A stretch of 52,394 bases of DNA from Roseivirga sp. UBA6061 (GCA_002427745.1 DIYF01000036.1:1-52394), one strand, 5' to 3'. Positions 43,740 through 52,184 are shown, counted from the first letter of the stretch. Notes: generated from the sequence alone by a model not told the origin. Program-made: numbers and translations.

Positions 43740-44312
43740 CTATTCAAGTACGGTTCTCTTCAATCGTACCTCTATGGTGTGTGGGGCTGGTTCATCTCCT
43801 CCAAAGTAGGGCCACAGCCAGTAGTTTTCGCCTGATTCGCAGTTGATAGTACGAGGCAGTGTTACGGTTTCCAGGCCATCTCCCATAAACAGGTATTGCT
43901 CAGATTCTATATTGATGGTCAGGTTTATTTCCTGATTGATAGCGACAGCTCCCATCAGTTTATAGTTAAGGTTGCCTTCATTGTAGGAGTAGGCCAGAAT
44001 CTGAAGTTCATCTTCATACCATCTCCAGCCAAACCTGGCACTTTCACTTTGATGATGCTGTGTACAATCTGAGAAGCCCACCAGTTTGTTGATGTCCGCC
44101 TGATTGCTGGCTTGCTGAAGTGTATATTGGGCAGTTTCATCAAACAGCGCAGTAATCTGAATGCCGTTCCCTTCGAAAGTTTCGGTACGCATAATGGCCG
44201 AATGGTCTCCTGCATTGATCGTGAAAATTTCAAAACCGGTTTCGGGGTCAATTTCTATGACCTCATTACAGCCCAGCAGTACCAGGGCCAGAAGTGGTAG
44301 TATCTTTTTCAT
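43740..44312 (-). CDS. lipoprotein, hypothetical, 190 aa
   Basis: The start at 44312 opens MKKILPLLALVLLGC, a signal peptide with lipobox LLGC. The ORF continues 123 nt upstream without a plausible signal, so the short start is chosen. The mature part (about 16-190) has a beta-strand pattern and a short Cys pair (about 81 and 163). No family identified. It is on the minus strand, divergent from the PadR operon. Confidence 0.72.
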   Translation of the reverse strand: MKKILPLLALVLLGCNEVIEIDPETGFEIFTINAGDHSAIMRTETFEGNGIQITALFDETAQYTLQQASNQADINKLVGFSDCTQHHQSESARFGWRWYEDELQILAYSYNEGNLNYKLMGAVAINQEINLTINIESEQYLFMGDGLETVTLPRTINCESGENYWLWPYFGGDEPAPHTIEVRLKRTVLE

Positions 44313-44504
44313 AATGTGGTAAGTGTATGGCAAAGATTGAATCTCTCTCTCAATTATCTGAACACAATACGAGACATGATGTAGACTGGCTGCCCGGGCT
44401 GTGTAATGATCCATCTCTTCCTTCGTCTTTATCAAAACCCGGTTCGGTCGGCTTAATACCGGATTGGGTGAAGAGTTGCGATTTTGATAGTTGTTTTTAT
44501 TAGT

Positions 44505-44520
44505 TTTACGGATGGGTAAG
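44505..44520. promoter_or_regulatory. TTTAC-N6-GTAAG operator-like element, copy 1
   Basis: TTTAC (44505-44509), six bases, GTAAG (44516-44520), 10 bp ahead of the PadR start. The flanks GTTTTTATTAG match those at 50452 (GTTTTTATTTG). It is a likely PadR operator or a common promoter element of the cluster. Confidence 0.55.
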
Positions 44521-44530
44521 ATATCTGCTT

Positions 44531-44872
44531 ATGGAAAAGAAATACTATCTGGGCGAATTTGAGGAGACGGTACTATTGGTCACTGCCTCTCAAAACGGAG
44601 AGGCCTATGGCTTGTCTATTACAAAAGTGATTGAAGAAGAACTCGGGCGTTCGGTCAATATGAGCTCGGTTCATACAGCACTCTATCGCCTGGAAGAAAA
44701 GGGCTTTGTCAAATCTGATCTGGGGGGTGCTTCAGAGCGAAGAGGAGGGAGGCGCAAACGCTTTTTCGAAGTGACGCAGATGGGGAAGGCCGCTCTGATG
44801 GAGGCCAAAACCCAGCGACAGTATTTGTGGTCAAAGATGCCGGATTATCTTTTCCAGGGAGGGGAGTCATGA
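44531..44872 (+). CDS. PadR family transcriptional regulator, 113 aa
   Basis: Winged-helix PadR protein with KYYLGEFEETVLL at the N-terminus, recognition helix region NMSSVHTALYRLEEKGFV (about 42-60) and wing ASERRGGRRKRFFEVT (about 66-81). It is close to the PadR at 8630. Its TGA overlaps the ATG of the following permease in an ATGA, so translation is coupled. A palindromic element immediately upstream (44505-44520) is likely its own operator. It probably represses this permease cluster and responds to an unknown small molecule. Confidence 0.92.
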   Translation: MEKKYYLGEFEETVLLVTASQNGEAYGLSITKVIEEELGRSVNMSSVHTALYRLEEKGFVKSDLGGASERRGGRRKRFFEVTQMGKAALMEAKTQRQYLWSKMPDYLFQGGES

Positions 44873-47478
44873 AACCGGAAAGACGTCTCAGGCCTCCCTG
44901 GCTGGCAAAACGCATCTTCCACTTCTATTGTGATGATCCTTTAAAAGAGGAAATCGCAGGAGATCTGGAAGAACGTTTTCTCGATCACCTGGAGGCTTAT
45001 GGGCCCCAAAAGGCACGTCAGAAATACTGGTTCAATGTACTCAAGTTCTTCCGCTGGCATACGCTCAAACGAAGAAGGTCAAATCGATATACTCAAAACA
45101 ACATTGCTATGTTTAAAAACTATTTCAAAATCGCTTTCAGAAATGCGCTGAAGCAAAAAGCCTACACTTTTATCAACCTCTCAGGCTTGGCTGTTGGTCT
45201 CACCAGCTTTATCCTCATCATGCTCTATGTGCAGCATCAGCTCAGCTACGATAACTTTCATGAGCATAAGGACCGCATTTTCCGGGTTACTGATGGAGAA
45301 GACGCCATTACTCCCAACATTGTAGGGCCCTTTGTGAGCCGAAATTTTCAGGATGAAGTTGAGGAGAGTGTCAGGGTGATCGTGATGGGGAGTCAGATTT
45401 TTAATATAGGTGAGAAGTCCTTCACCGCTAATGTATACCATGCTGATTCCGCTTTTTTTTCCATGTTCACCTTTCCCTTTATTCAGGGCAATGAGACTAC
45501 CGCTCTGGCTCAGCCGAACAGCATGGTGATCTCCCGCAAAGCAGCGCTTCAGCACTTTGGCCGGGAAGACGTAATGAATGAGGCTTTCCAGATGTCGGGA
45601 AGGAACTATAAGATCACCGGGGTAATGGCGGATATACCACAGAACTCCCTTTTGAAGTTTGACTATATGGTCCCCTTCAATGACCTGAGGTGGGCCGTAC
45701 GCGAAACCTGGTCTAACAGCAGTTATCATACTTTTTTAAAGCTGGCAGATCAGGTAGATCCCCTGGTTCTTGAAAAGAAAATAGCCTCAAAAATCAATGA
45801 AACCTTCGAGATTCCTGATGATAGCCCCGATGCTGAAGTGGTGTACCTGCAGTCGTTCAACGACATCTATCTCCAGTCAAAAATGCGCCTTAGCTATGAG
45901 ATAGGCAGAACGGGCGATATCAAATACGTTTATATCTTTTTTGCTGTAGCGATTCTCATCCTGCTGATTGCCTGCATCAACTATGTCAATCTATCTACTT
46001 CCAGATCGCTGGAACGAGCCAAAGAAGTGGGGATTCGTAAAGTAGTAGGTGCCTATCGTGGTCAGCTGATCTATCAGTTCCTTGGAGAGTCCTTCCTGTT
46101 CGTTTTCGGATCTTTGCTGTTATCGCTGGGGTTGTCGTGGTCTTTGTTGCCATACTTCAACGAACTGGCCGGAGTGGTCATGGACGCTTCCTTTCTGCTC
46201 AACACAGAGTTCTTATTGACACTGGCAGCCCTTGGTGTACTCATTTCATTATTATCAGGTTTTTACCCGGCTCTGATGCTTTCCATGTTCAGGCCGGTGT
46301 CTGTATTGAAAGGAAACTTCAAAAACTCAGCTAAGGGTGGTCAGTTGCGCAAAGCCCTGGTGATTTTCCAGTTCGCTATATCCGCCTTTCTGTTGGTGGC
46401 AACCCTGGGAGTGAACAAGCAACTCAATTTTATTCAGAATAAAAACCTCGGTTACGATCGCGATCAGGTGCTCTTCTTCAGAATCAACCGGGATTTATAC
46501 ACCAACTATCAGACACTCAAAAACGAGCTCCTCAACAACCCTAATATCAGTGGTGTTTCCATGGCTTCCAACACGCCCCTTAATGTAGGGTCTGCTCATG
46601 GTATTCAAACCGGACCGACTGAAGAGGATTATGAGCTTATCTACTTTATCAATGTAGATAAGGACTTCATGGACCTGATGGGCATGAATATTCTGGCCGG
46701 CAGGAGCTTTAAAGAGCTTGCCAATCCCTTTAACGAACTCGACACCACAGGCAGAGTGCCCAGCTTCATCATCAACGAAACCACAGCGGCACTTTTCAAC
46801 TGGAATGCCGAGGAGGCCGTGGGACAAAAAATAAATATATCAGGTATAGAGGCTCCTGTGCAGGCCGTAGTGCAGGACTTTCACTTTAAATCGATGCAGC
46901 AAAAGATTGAACCCTTTGTGCTGATGTGTAGCCCGAACCAGTTTTTCTATACTATGGTCAAGATCGGAAATGAGAATGTCAGTGAGACGCTCGATTTTAT
47001 CGGAGAGCAGGTACAGGCCGTAGCTCCCAGGCTACCTTTTGACTACCGTTTTCTGGATGACCGCTTTGAAAACATGTATCGCTTTGAGAGTCAGCTGAGT
47101 GATGTCTTTATCACCTTTGCCACCATCGCCATCATCATTGCCTCGATGGGCATGTTTGGCCTTATCTCTTTTATGGCGGTGAACAGAGCCAGAGAAATGG
47201 GTATCAGGAAAGTACTGGGTGCCAATGTAATGCATGTGGTAATGCTCCTTTCCAGAGACTTTCTCAAGCTTGTAGGAATAGCCCTGCTACTGGCAATGCC
47301 GATCGCTTACTATGTGATGGGTGACTGGCTTACTGACTATGAGTACAGAACCAGCCTGGGATTAGGCGTGGGTATGTTGGCGGTAGTAAGCGCTCTGCTT
47401 ATCACCATGCTGACCATCGGCTATCAGGCCTTGAAAACCGGTTTGGTGAGCCCGTCAAAAGTCTTGAGAAATGAATGA
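44869..47478 (+). CDS. permease prefix domain + MacB/FtsX-like permease, 869 aa
   Basis: Begins with a prefix domain (about residues 5-65, motif EEIAGDLEERFLDHLEAYG), then a linker and the permease: MFKNYFKIAFRNALKQKAYT, helix, MacB_PCD, FtsX domain with EVGIRKVVGA, second periplasmic domain, and last FtsX domain with EMGIRKVLGA, ending SKVLRNE. The start at 44869, overlapping the padR stop, has a good Shine-Dalgarno run (GGAGGGGAG) 4-12 bp upstream. The ORF from 44827 adds 14 residues inside padR and is less likely. It is a close paralogue of the next gene; the prefix domains agree even at DNA level over about 60 bp. Confidence 0.93.
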   Translation: MKPERRLRPPWLAKRIFHFYCDDPLKEEIAGDLEERFLDHLEAYGPQKARQKYWFNVLKFFRWHTLKRRRSNRYTQNNIAMFKNYFKIAFRNALKQKAYTFINLSGLAVGLTSFILIMLYVQHQLSYDNFHEHKDRIFRVTDGEDAITPNIVGPFVSRNFQDEVEESVRVIVMGSQIFNIGEKSFTANVYHADSAFFSMFTFPFIQGNETTALAQPNSMVISRKAALQHFGREDVMNEAFQMSGRNYKITGVMADIPQNSLLKFDYMVPFNDLRWAVRETWSNSSYHTFLKLADQVDPLVLEKKIASKINETFEIPDDSPDAEVVYLQSFNDIYLQSKMRLSYEIGRTGDIKYVYIFFAVAILILLIACINYVNLSTSRSLERAKEVGIRKVVGAYRGQLIYQFLGESFLFVFGSLLLSLGLSWSLLPYFNELAGVVMDASFLLNTEFLLTLAALGVLISLLSGFYPALMLSMFRPVSVLKGNFKNSAKGGQLRKALVIFQFAISAFLLVATLGVNKQLNFIQNKNLGYDRDQVLFFRINRDLYTNYQTLKNELLNNPNISGVSMASNTPLNVGSAHGIQTGPTEEDYELIYFINVDKDFMDLMGMNILAGRSFKELANPFNELDTTGRVPSFIINETTAALFNWNAEEAVGQKINISGIEAPVQAVVQDFHFKSMQQKIEPFVLMCSPNQFFYTMVKIGNENVSETLDFIGEQVQAVAPRLPFDYRFLDDRFENMYRFESQLSDVFITFATIAIIIASMGMFGLISFMAVNRAREMGIRKVLGANVMHVVMLLSRDFLKLVGIALLLAMPIAYYVMGDWLTDYEYRTSLGLGVGMLAVVSALLITMLTIGYQALKTGLVSPSKVLRNE

Positions 47479-47545
47479 ATTCCCCGGGTTGGCAATAATG
47501 CCCGCCAACCGGTCGGAGGTCTAAATATATCAGATAACGGTATGT

Positions 47546-47571
47546 CGATGATTCCTCTCAGGGAGTCATCG
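47546..47571. repeat. inverted repeat upstream of the second cluster permease
   Basis: CGATGATTCC (47546-47555) pairs with GGAGTCATCG (47562-47571), with one mismatch and a 6-nt loop. Another hairpin without T-tract, GGTTGGC (47487-47493) / GCCAACC (47504-47510), lies just after the upstream stop codon and may protect its mRNA end. Confidence 0.5.
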
Positions 47572-47585
47572 GCCCCATCATTAGT

Positions 47586-47601
47586 TTGACGAATAGGTAA
47601 G
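47586..47601. promoter_or_regulatory. TTTAC-N6-GTAAG-like element, copy 2
   Basis: TTGAC (47586-47590), six bases, GTAAG (47597-47601), with ATTAG before it and ATAT after it as at 44505. One arm base differs (T to G). It lies 67 bp ahead of the start of the second permease. Confidence 0.5.
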
Positions 47602-47651
47602 ATATGTTGTGTATAAAAGGCAGGTACAGATTGAAAAAGAAGCTTTTCGTT

Positions 47652-47671
47652 ACGAAAGGAGGTGAGCTATG
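47652..47671 (+). promoter_or_regulatory. strong Shine-Dalgarno sequence next to a hairpin
   Basis: AAGGAGGTGA lies 4-13 bp before the ATG at 47669, unusual in a group that normally lacks Shine-Dalgarno sites. A 7-bp hairpin CTTTTCG/CGAAAGG (about 47643-47659) includes the first two G of GGAGG and could partly hide it. Confidence 0.5.
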
Positions 47672-50248
47672 AAGAGTCAAAGGCATGTCAGACCGCCTCG
47701 TTTAGCAGAGAAGATTTTTCTGTGGTATTGTGCTGATCCGCTTCGGGAAGAGATCGCAGGAGACCTGGAAGAACGTTTTCTCGATCATGTTGAAGCCTAT
47801 GGCCTGAGAAAGGCCCGGCTCAAGTACTGGCTGAATGTTATGAAGTTCTTCCGGTGGCATACCCTGAAAAGAAGAAAAAGGTCACAATCTCAAAATCAAC
47901 TCGCCATGTTCCGAAACTATTTTAAAATCGCTGTCAGGAGCTCCTTCAAACACTGGGGCTATTCATTTATCAATGTATTTGGCCTGGTGGCAGGTCTTAC
48001 CAGCTGCATACTCATCATGTTGTATGCGGAGCACCATATGAGTTTTGATAAGTTTCACAAAAACTTTGACAACATCTATCGTGTCTCCATGGGGAGCTAC
48101 GCCATCACGCCCAACGCTCTGGGGGCTGTTATACAAAGTAACTTTCCCGATGAAGCAGCTCAGACCAGTGTCGGGCTAGTCAGTGGTTCGGTAAATATGA
48201 AAGCCAACAACCATGACTTCAGTAAGAAAGCCTTTCATGTGGACAAAGACTTTCTGAACATGTTTTCATTTCCGCTGCTTGTAGGTGATGCGTCTACCGC
48301 ATTGAGAGAGCGGGGCAATGTGGCCATCAGCAGATCAGCAGCCCTCAGCATTTTTAACCGCCTGGACGTGGTGGGAGAGGAAATAATTTGCAATGAAGAA
48401 CCTCATTATGTAACAGCGGTTTTCGAAGATGTGCCCGCCAACTCCTCTATGCAGTTTGATATCCTGATACAAAAAGATGTTTATAGCTGGGCAGAGAAAA
48501 CCACCTGGAGCAATGCCAGCTTCTTCACCTTTGTGCGGTTGGCAGATGGAGTGAATCCTCAACAGTTTCAGAAGAAATACAACAGGAAGATCAATGAAAT
48601 AAGCGGAGAAGAGTCGGATGAAGAAGCCTTTGTTTTGCATCCGTTTTCCAACATTCACTTACAGAAGGATGGTAAACTCAACTATGAGATGTTTTCCGTA
48701 ACAGAGGGCCGGAATATTTACATCTTTTCCGCGGTGGCGGTATTCATTCTTCTCATTGCCGGAATGAATTATGTAAATCTGGCTACGTCAAGGTCTCTTG
48801 AAAGAGCAAAGGAGGTGGGGGTCCGCAAAGTAAGCGGAGCCCTTAAATCTAATCTCATAGTTCAGTTTTTGGCAGAATCAGCCTTGTTCGTCATTGGAGC
48901 TCTTATTCTCTCAGTGATGCTGTCTGTGTCGCTGCTTCCGTCATTTAATGAGCTGTCTGGTGTAAGCATATCTGTGGAGAAACTGCTCAATCTGCAGTCA
49001 ATTTTGAAAATCTGTGGGGTTGGTTTGCTCATGTCCCTGTTGTCAGGCTTCTATCCCGCTATGGCGCTTTCCCGTTTCCAGCCGGTAAAGGTGCTTAAGG
49101 GTAATTTTGGAAGGTCCGGAAAGGGCGGTCGGCTTAGAAAAGTACTGGTGGTATTTCAGTTTGTGATTTCGGCATTCCTCTTTATCGCCACCCTGGCAAT
49201 CGGAAATCAATTTGACTATATCATGGACAAAGACCTGGGCATGCAGAAAGACCAGGTGTTAATATTCAGTCTTCCCTCTGAATTACGCTATTCTTCAACA
49301 TCTCTGAAAAGTGAACTTCTTGCCAACCCGGGTGTCACCGATGCCTCTGTTGTGAATAACAATCCCCTCTCTGTAGGAGCATCACATGGGTACCGGAGAA
49401 ATGCAGAAGAGGATTTCAGGTCAATCCGATATCTGAGCGTTGATGAGGATTTTGTAAAGCTGATGCGAATGGAGTTGGTAGCGGGGGTGGGCTTTGATGA
49501 ACTGATGGTCCCTTTTGACAACGAAAAACCTTCATATATACTCAATGAAACCGCAGTGAGAGAGCTGGGGCTGACTCCTGAGACAGCGGTTGGGGAGAAC
49601 GTGGATATTGTAGGAAAAATCGCAACGATCCAGGCCGTGGTCAAAGATTTTCACTTTGAGTCACTGACAAAAGAAATCAGCCCTCTGGTGATTCTGAATC
49701 ATCCCAGACGATTTTATTATGGTATTGTCAAAGTAAGGCCGGAAGATATTCAGTCTACACTGTCATTCATAGAAGCCAGATTGAAGGAGGGAGCTCCCAA
49801 TTCAATTTTCGAATATCGCTTCCTTGACGATGCATTTGCGAGTATGTATACCAAAACTGCGCAGCTCAAGACCATCTTTCAGCTTTTTTCAAACCTGGCC
49901 GTGCTGATTGCCTGTTTGGGTATGCTCGGTTTGATCGCCTTCACCGCTCAGAACCGGGCCAAAGAGGTAGGAGTCAGAAAGGTACTGGGAGCCTCCGTTT
50001 CCAGCATAGTGATGCTGCTGTCCGGTGACTTTTTTAAGCTGTTGGGTATCGCACTGTTGATAGCACTGCCTGCCGGCTATTATGCCATGGATCAGTGGTT
50101 AAACTCCTATGCTTACCGTACCGAGTTAGGGCTGAGCTTGTTTGTAGTGGTCGTTTTATCCGCTGCGGCTATCACATTTCTGACCATTTCATTTCAGGCT
50201 ACCAAAACGGCAAGAACCAATCCTGCCAGCATTCTGCGAAATGAGTAA
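47669..50248 (+). CDS. permease prefix domain + MacB/FtsX-like permease, 859 aa
   Basis: Prefix domain at about 5-65 (EEIAGDLEERFLDHVEAYG), then MFRNYFKIAVRSSFKHWGYS, the first membrane helix, MacB_PCD domain, FtsX domain with EVGVRKVSGA, second periplasmic domain, and last FtsX domain with EVGVRKVLGA, ending ASILRNE. It lacks its own PadR but shares the upstream element with the padR-permease unit 2.7 kb upstream, so the two are likely co-regulated. A possible operon with the previous gene is broken by a 190-bp gap with hairpins. The pair seems to derive from a duplication. No ATPase is nearby. Confidence 0.93.
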   Translation: MKSQRHVRPPRLAEKIFLWYCADPLREEIAGDLEERFLDHVEAYGLRKARLKYWLNVMKFFRWHTLKRRKRSQSQNQLAMFRNYFKIAVRSSFKHWGYSFINVFGLVAGLTSCILIMLYAEHHMSFDKFHKNFDNIYRVSMGSYAITPNALGAVIQSNFPDEAAQTSVGLVSGSVNMKANNHDFSKKAFHVDKDFLNMFSFPLLVGDASTALRERGNVAISRSAALSIFNRLDVVGEEIICNEEPHYVTAVFEDVPANSSMQFDILIQKDVYSWAEKTTWSNASFFTFVRLADGVNPQQFQKKYNRKINEISGEESDEEAFVLHPFSNIHLQKDGKLNYEMFSVTEGRNIYIFSAVAVFILLIAGMNYVNLATSRSLERAKEVGVRKVSGALKSNLIVQFLAESALFVIGALILSVMLSVSLLPSFNELSGVSISVEKLLNLQSILKICGVGLLMSLLSGFYPAMALSRFQPVKVLKGNFGRSGKGGRLRKVLVVFQFVISAFLFIATLAIGNQFDYIMDKDLGMQKDQVLIFSLPSELRYSSTSLKSELLANPGVTDASVVNNNPLSVGASHGYRRNAEEDFRSIRYLSVDEDFVKLMRMELVAGVGFDELMVPFDNEKPSYILNETAVRELGLTPETAVGENVDIVGKIATIQAVVKDFHFESLTKEISPLVILNHPRRFYYGIVKVRPEDIQSTLSFIEARLKEGAPNSIFEYRFLDDAFASMYTKTAQLKTIFQLFSNLAVLIACLGMLGLIAFTAQNRAKEVGVRKVLGASVSSIVMLLSGDFFKLLGIALLIALPAGYYAMDQWLNSYAYRTELGLSLFVVVVLSAAAITFLTISFQATKTARTNPASILRNE

Positions 50249-50480
50249 AGAGCATTTGATAATGGAAAGGGCGTACAGAGGAAAGCCGGCCATAAAACGA
50301 TCGTCCGGGTTGGCATATCCACCTCCAATCGAACCGGAAGAGACTCAACTGCAGAGTATAGTGCAGGAAGCGCAACTCACGGGTATCGGCTAACACTATA
50401 TCAACTATGTAACCGAATATTTATGAAAATGAAATCACTGTTTTTATTTGTTTTACGAATGGGTAAATAATATGAATTAT
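50249..50480. other. 232-bp intergenic region with shared operator-like motif
   Basis: No gene seen. It contains the third copy of the palindromic element (50452-50467) and an A/T-rich stretch. The ORF of the next gene extends to 50448 in frame, but that start would lie inside the motif and its first residues do not form a signal peptide. Confidence 0.4.
50452..50467. promoter_or_regulatory. TTTAC-N6-GTAAA element, copy 3
   Basis: TTTAC (50452-50456), six bases, GTAAA (50463-50467): perfect 5-bp arms. Upstream GTTTTTATTTG matches the flank of copy 1 at 27 of about 29 positions across flank and core. It lies 4 bp before ATG 50472 and 13 bp before ATG 50481. Confidence 0.55.
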
Positions 50481-51905
50481 ATGAGAAAAATGATCGGAAT
50501 ACTATTTCTTCTGACAGTCAGTATGGCCAATGCGGTTTTTGGGCAGGGACAAGATTGTGACTGTGAATCGGTGTTTCAGCAAATGACAGAAAAGCTGGAA
50601 GCCAACTACATTGGTGTGAAGCACTTTGAACAAAGGGGAAAAGGGCAGGAGTATGCAACGAGAAAGCGAAGGTTTGCCGCAAAATCCGGGACTGTAGCAC
50701 CTGGAGACTGTGCTGCGTTTTTACAGGACTTTCTGGACTACTTCGAAGATGGTCACCTCTATGTGATCGAGCGCCCCAAATTCGGAGAGGTCAAACTGCA
50801 AACTATCGAGGCTGATATTGAGAAGGGAAGGAGGGACATCGATGAGCTTCAGAAAAAACTCAAGGCCCAGAAGTCAGACTATCCGGATGACAGGGTGTTA
50901 GGTACCTATAAGTACCAGATGTCGGAGTTTATCATCATCCGGGAGCAGGATGTTTACAGGGCCTACATCCTCAACTCCAAAAATGAGAATGTAAAACCTG
51001 GAGAAATTAAGGCGAGTTTTAGCCGAACCGGGGAGGGCCAAAAGTTTCGGGGTACCTATTATTCTTACGGGCATGTACCCAGGTTTATGAAGGGCGGCCT
51101 TTATAAAGATGGCACCTTGCTGAGAATAGAAAGCTCTATCTGGATCAAGACCGATTCTGATAAGACACGGGAACTGAGTATGGTAAATTTTGAAGGTGGT
51201 ACCGAATGGCCAACAGTTCAGAAGCTCGATGATGAGAACGTGCTGATGTCTATCCCTAAGTTCAGCGTTGATTATAAGGTATGGCAGCAGGTAGTCAAAG
51301 ACAACCGACAGACGTTGATGAATGCCCGGAACCTGATCATTGACATACGGGGCAACCGGGGCGGCAACGCGATTTACTTTTCTATTTTCGACCTTTTTGC
51401 TGACAGAAAACGTATGGCGATGCAGGGGCATGCTCTGGCCTCTGAAGATAACAAGGCCTATTTCAGTCGGTACAACAATAAAATCTACAAGAAGGTAGTC
51501 AGGGATATTGAAGAGCATATGGGCCAGATCATTGATGGTCCCGAATATCCGGATCAGGAAATCAAAAGAAACAAGAAGAGCAAGGTAGAGCAGGTGGCGA
51601 TCCTGACAGATGAGGCCTGCATGAGCGCTGCTGAGTCTTTTATCATACATGCCAGGGGGGCCAGTTCCCTGGTGAAAACCTTCGGCAGCCCTACAGATGG
51701 GGTGATCGACTACACCAGTGTCAATGCCATACTGCTCGATTCCGGTGACCAGAACATCTATTTGGGTTACCCCACAAGTACTTTGCACAAAGACATTCCT
51801 GAAAACGGCTACAATAAGACCGGTATGATTCCTGATGTGCCGATTGATGAGGGAGTTTCTGACAAGGTGGCCTTTATCATGGAGTACTACAAGAAAGCCA
51901 AATGA
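50481..51905 (+). CDS. S41-family peptidase-like secreted protein, 474 aa
   Basis: Signal peptide MRKMIGILFLLTVSMANAVFG, with cleavage at about residue 21. A Cys-containing segment CDCESVFQQMTEKLEANYIG follows, then a central beta region, and a C-terminal S41 (tail-specific protease-like) core: DIRGNRGGNAIYFSIFDL (about 284-301), then ILTDEACMSAAESFI (about 374-388), the usual position of the catalytic Ser (MSAAE), and GSPTDGVIDYTS. The catalytic Lys could not be assigned, so activity is unsure. Starts at 50472 or 50481 are both possible. It shares the upstream element of the permease cluster, so it may process or protect the same pathway. Confidence 0.85.
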   Translation: MRKMIGILFLLTVSMANAVFGQGQDCDCESVFQQMTEKLEANYIGVKHFEQRGKGQEYATRKRRFAAKSGTVAPGDCAAFLQDFLDYFEDGHLYVIERPKFGEVKLQTIEADIEKGRRDIDELQKKLKAQKSDYPDDRVLGTYKYQMSEFIIIREQDVYRAYILNSKNENVKPGEIKASFSRTGEGQKFRGTYYSYGHVPRFMKGGLYKDGTLLRIESSIWIKTDSDKTRELSMVNFEGGTEWPTVQKLDDENVLMSIPKFSVDYKVWQQVVKDNRQTLMNARNLIIDIRGNRGGNAIYFSIFDLFADRKRMAMQGHALASEDNKAYFSRYNNKIYKKVVRDIEEHMGQIIDGPEYPDQEIKRNKKSKVEQVAILTDEACMSAAESFIIHARGASSLVKTFGSPTDGVIDYTSVNAILLDSGDQNIYLGYPTSTLHKDIPENGYNKTGMIPDVPIDEGVSDKVAFIMEYYKKAK

Positions 51906-51935
51906 CAAATTCCTGTGCAATTCGAAAGAAGGGGA

Positions 51936-51966
51936 TTTGGATTTTTATAAATCCATATTACCTTTG
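51936..51966 (+). promoter_or_regulatory. Bacteroidota-type promoter of the phhA leader
   Basis: TTTG (51936-51939) and TACCTTTG (51959-51966) match the -33 TTTG and -7 TAnnTTTG elements exactly, with 19 bp between them. The start site is expected near 51971-51974, at or just next to the leader peptide ATG (51972). Confidence 0.7.
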
Positions 51967-51971
51967 ACGCA

Positions 51972-52043
51972 ATGATTCACAATAACGCATATTACTACCA
52001 CTATTATCATAACCCGAACGATCGGAACGGTAGTGCTATGTGA
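51972..52043 (+). CDS. Tyr/His-rich leader peptide, 23 aa
   Basis: An ORF starting ATG ATT CAC and ending GCT ATG TGA. Seven consecutive codons (51990-52010) read YYYHYYH: five Tyr of 23 residues plus three His in all, far above chance. The ORF lies between a promoter and an intrinsic terminator. The stop codon at 52041 is close to the antiterminator segment, as needed for ribosome-position sensing. No homologous protein is expected; the role is to stall ribosomes when charged tRNA-Tyr is scarce. Its start is close to the predicted transcript 5' end, so initiation may be nearly leaderless. Confidence 0.7.
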   Translation: MIHNNAYYYHYYHNPNDRNGSAM

Positions 52044-52104
52044 TCAGCTGAGAAACAACAAACTGAAAATATACGACCCGGTTCCGAAAGAGCCGGGTTT
52101 TTTT
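51990..52104 (+). promoter_or_regulatory. transcription attenuator (alternative RNA hairpins)
   Basis: Three exclusive pairings are visible. 1:2: ACTACC (51994-51999, in the Tyr codons) with GGTAGT (52029-52034). 2:3 antiterminator: TCGGAAC (52022-52028) with GTTCCGA (52081-52087), extended by GG/CC across one bulged G. 3:4 terminator: ACCCGG (52076-52081) with CCGGGT (52093-52098). Ribosomes stalled at the last Tyr codons (52002-52007) would cover region 1 and free region 2 to pair with 3; a ribosome reaching the stop would mask region 2 and let 3:4 form. Confidence 0.65.
52076..52104 (+). terminator. intrinsic terminator in the phhA leader
   Basis: ACCCGG/CCGGGT stem extended by TTC/GAG with one wobble pair, loop CGAAA, then T7 (52098-52104). 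It ends 80 bp ahead of the phhA start and has no upstream gene on the plus strand other than the S41-like gene 170 bp before it. Confidence 0.85.
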
Positions 52105-52184
52105 ATGGCTCAGCATCAAAAACAGAAGGTTTTATGCGAGCGGTTGAACTAATAAAAGACACAAGGAATTAACTACCCATAACA

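Noticed and set aside
47487..47510. GGTTGGC/GCCAACC hairpin as an intrinsic terminator for the upstream permease
   Set aside because: No T-tract follows, so it was not called a terminator; it may stabilise the mRNA end.
50898..51920. Long minus-strand ORF (340 codons) antisense to the S41-like gene
   Set aside because: The plus strand has clear S41 family motifs and a signal peptide; the antisense frame has no recognisable domain and is a codon-usage shadow.
52105..52152. 14-codon ORF directly after the phhA terminator
   Set aside because: No composition bias and no link to structure; most likely a chance ORF in the leader.
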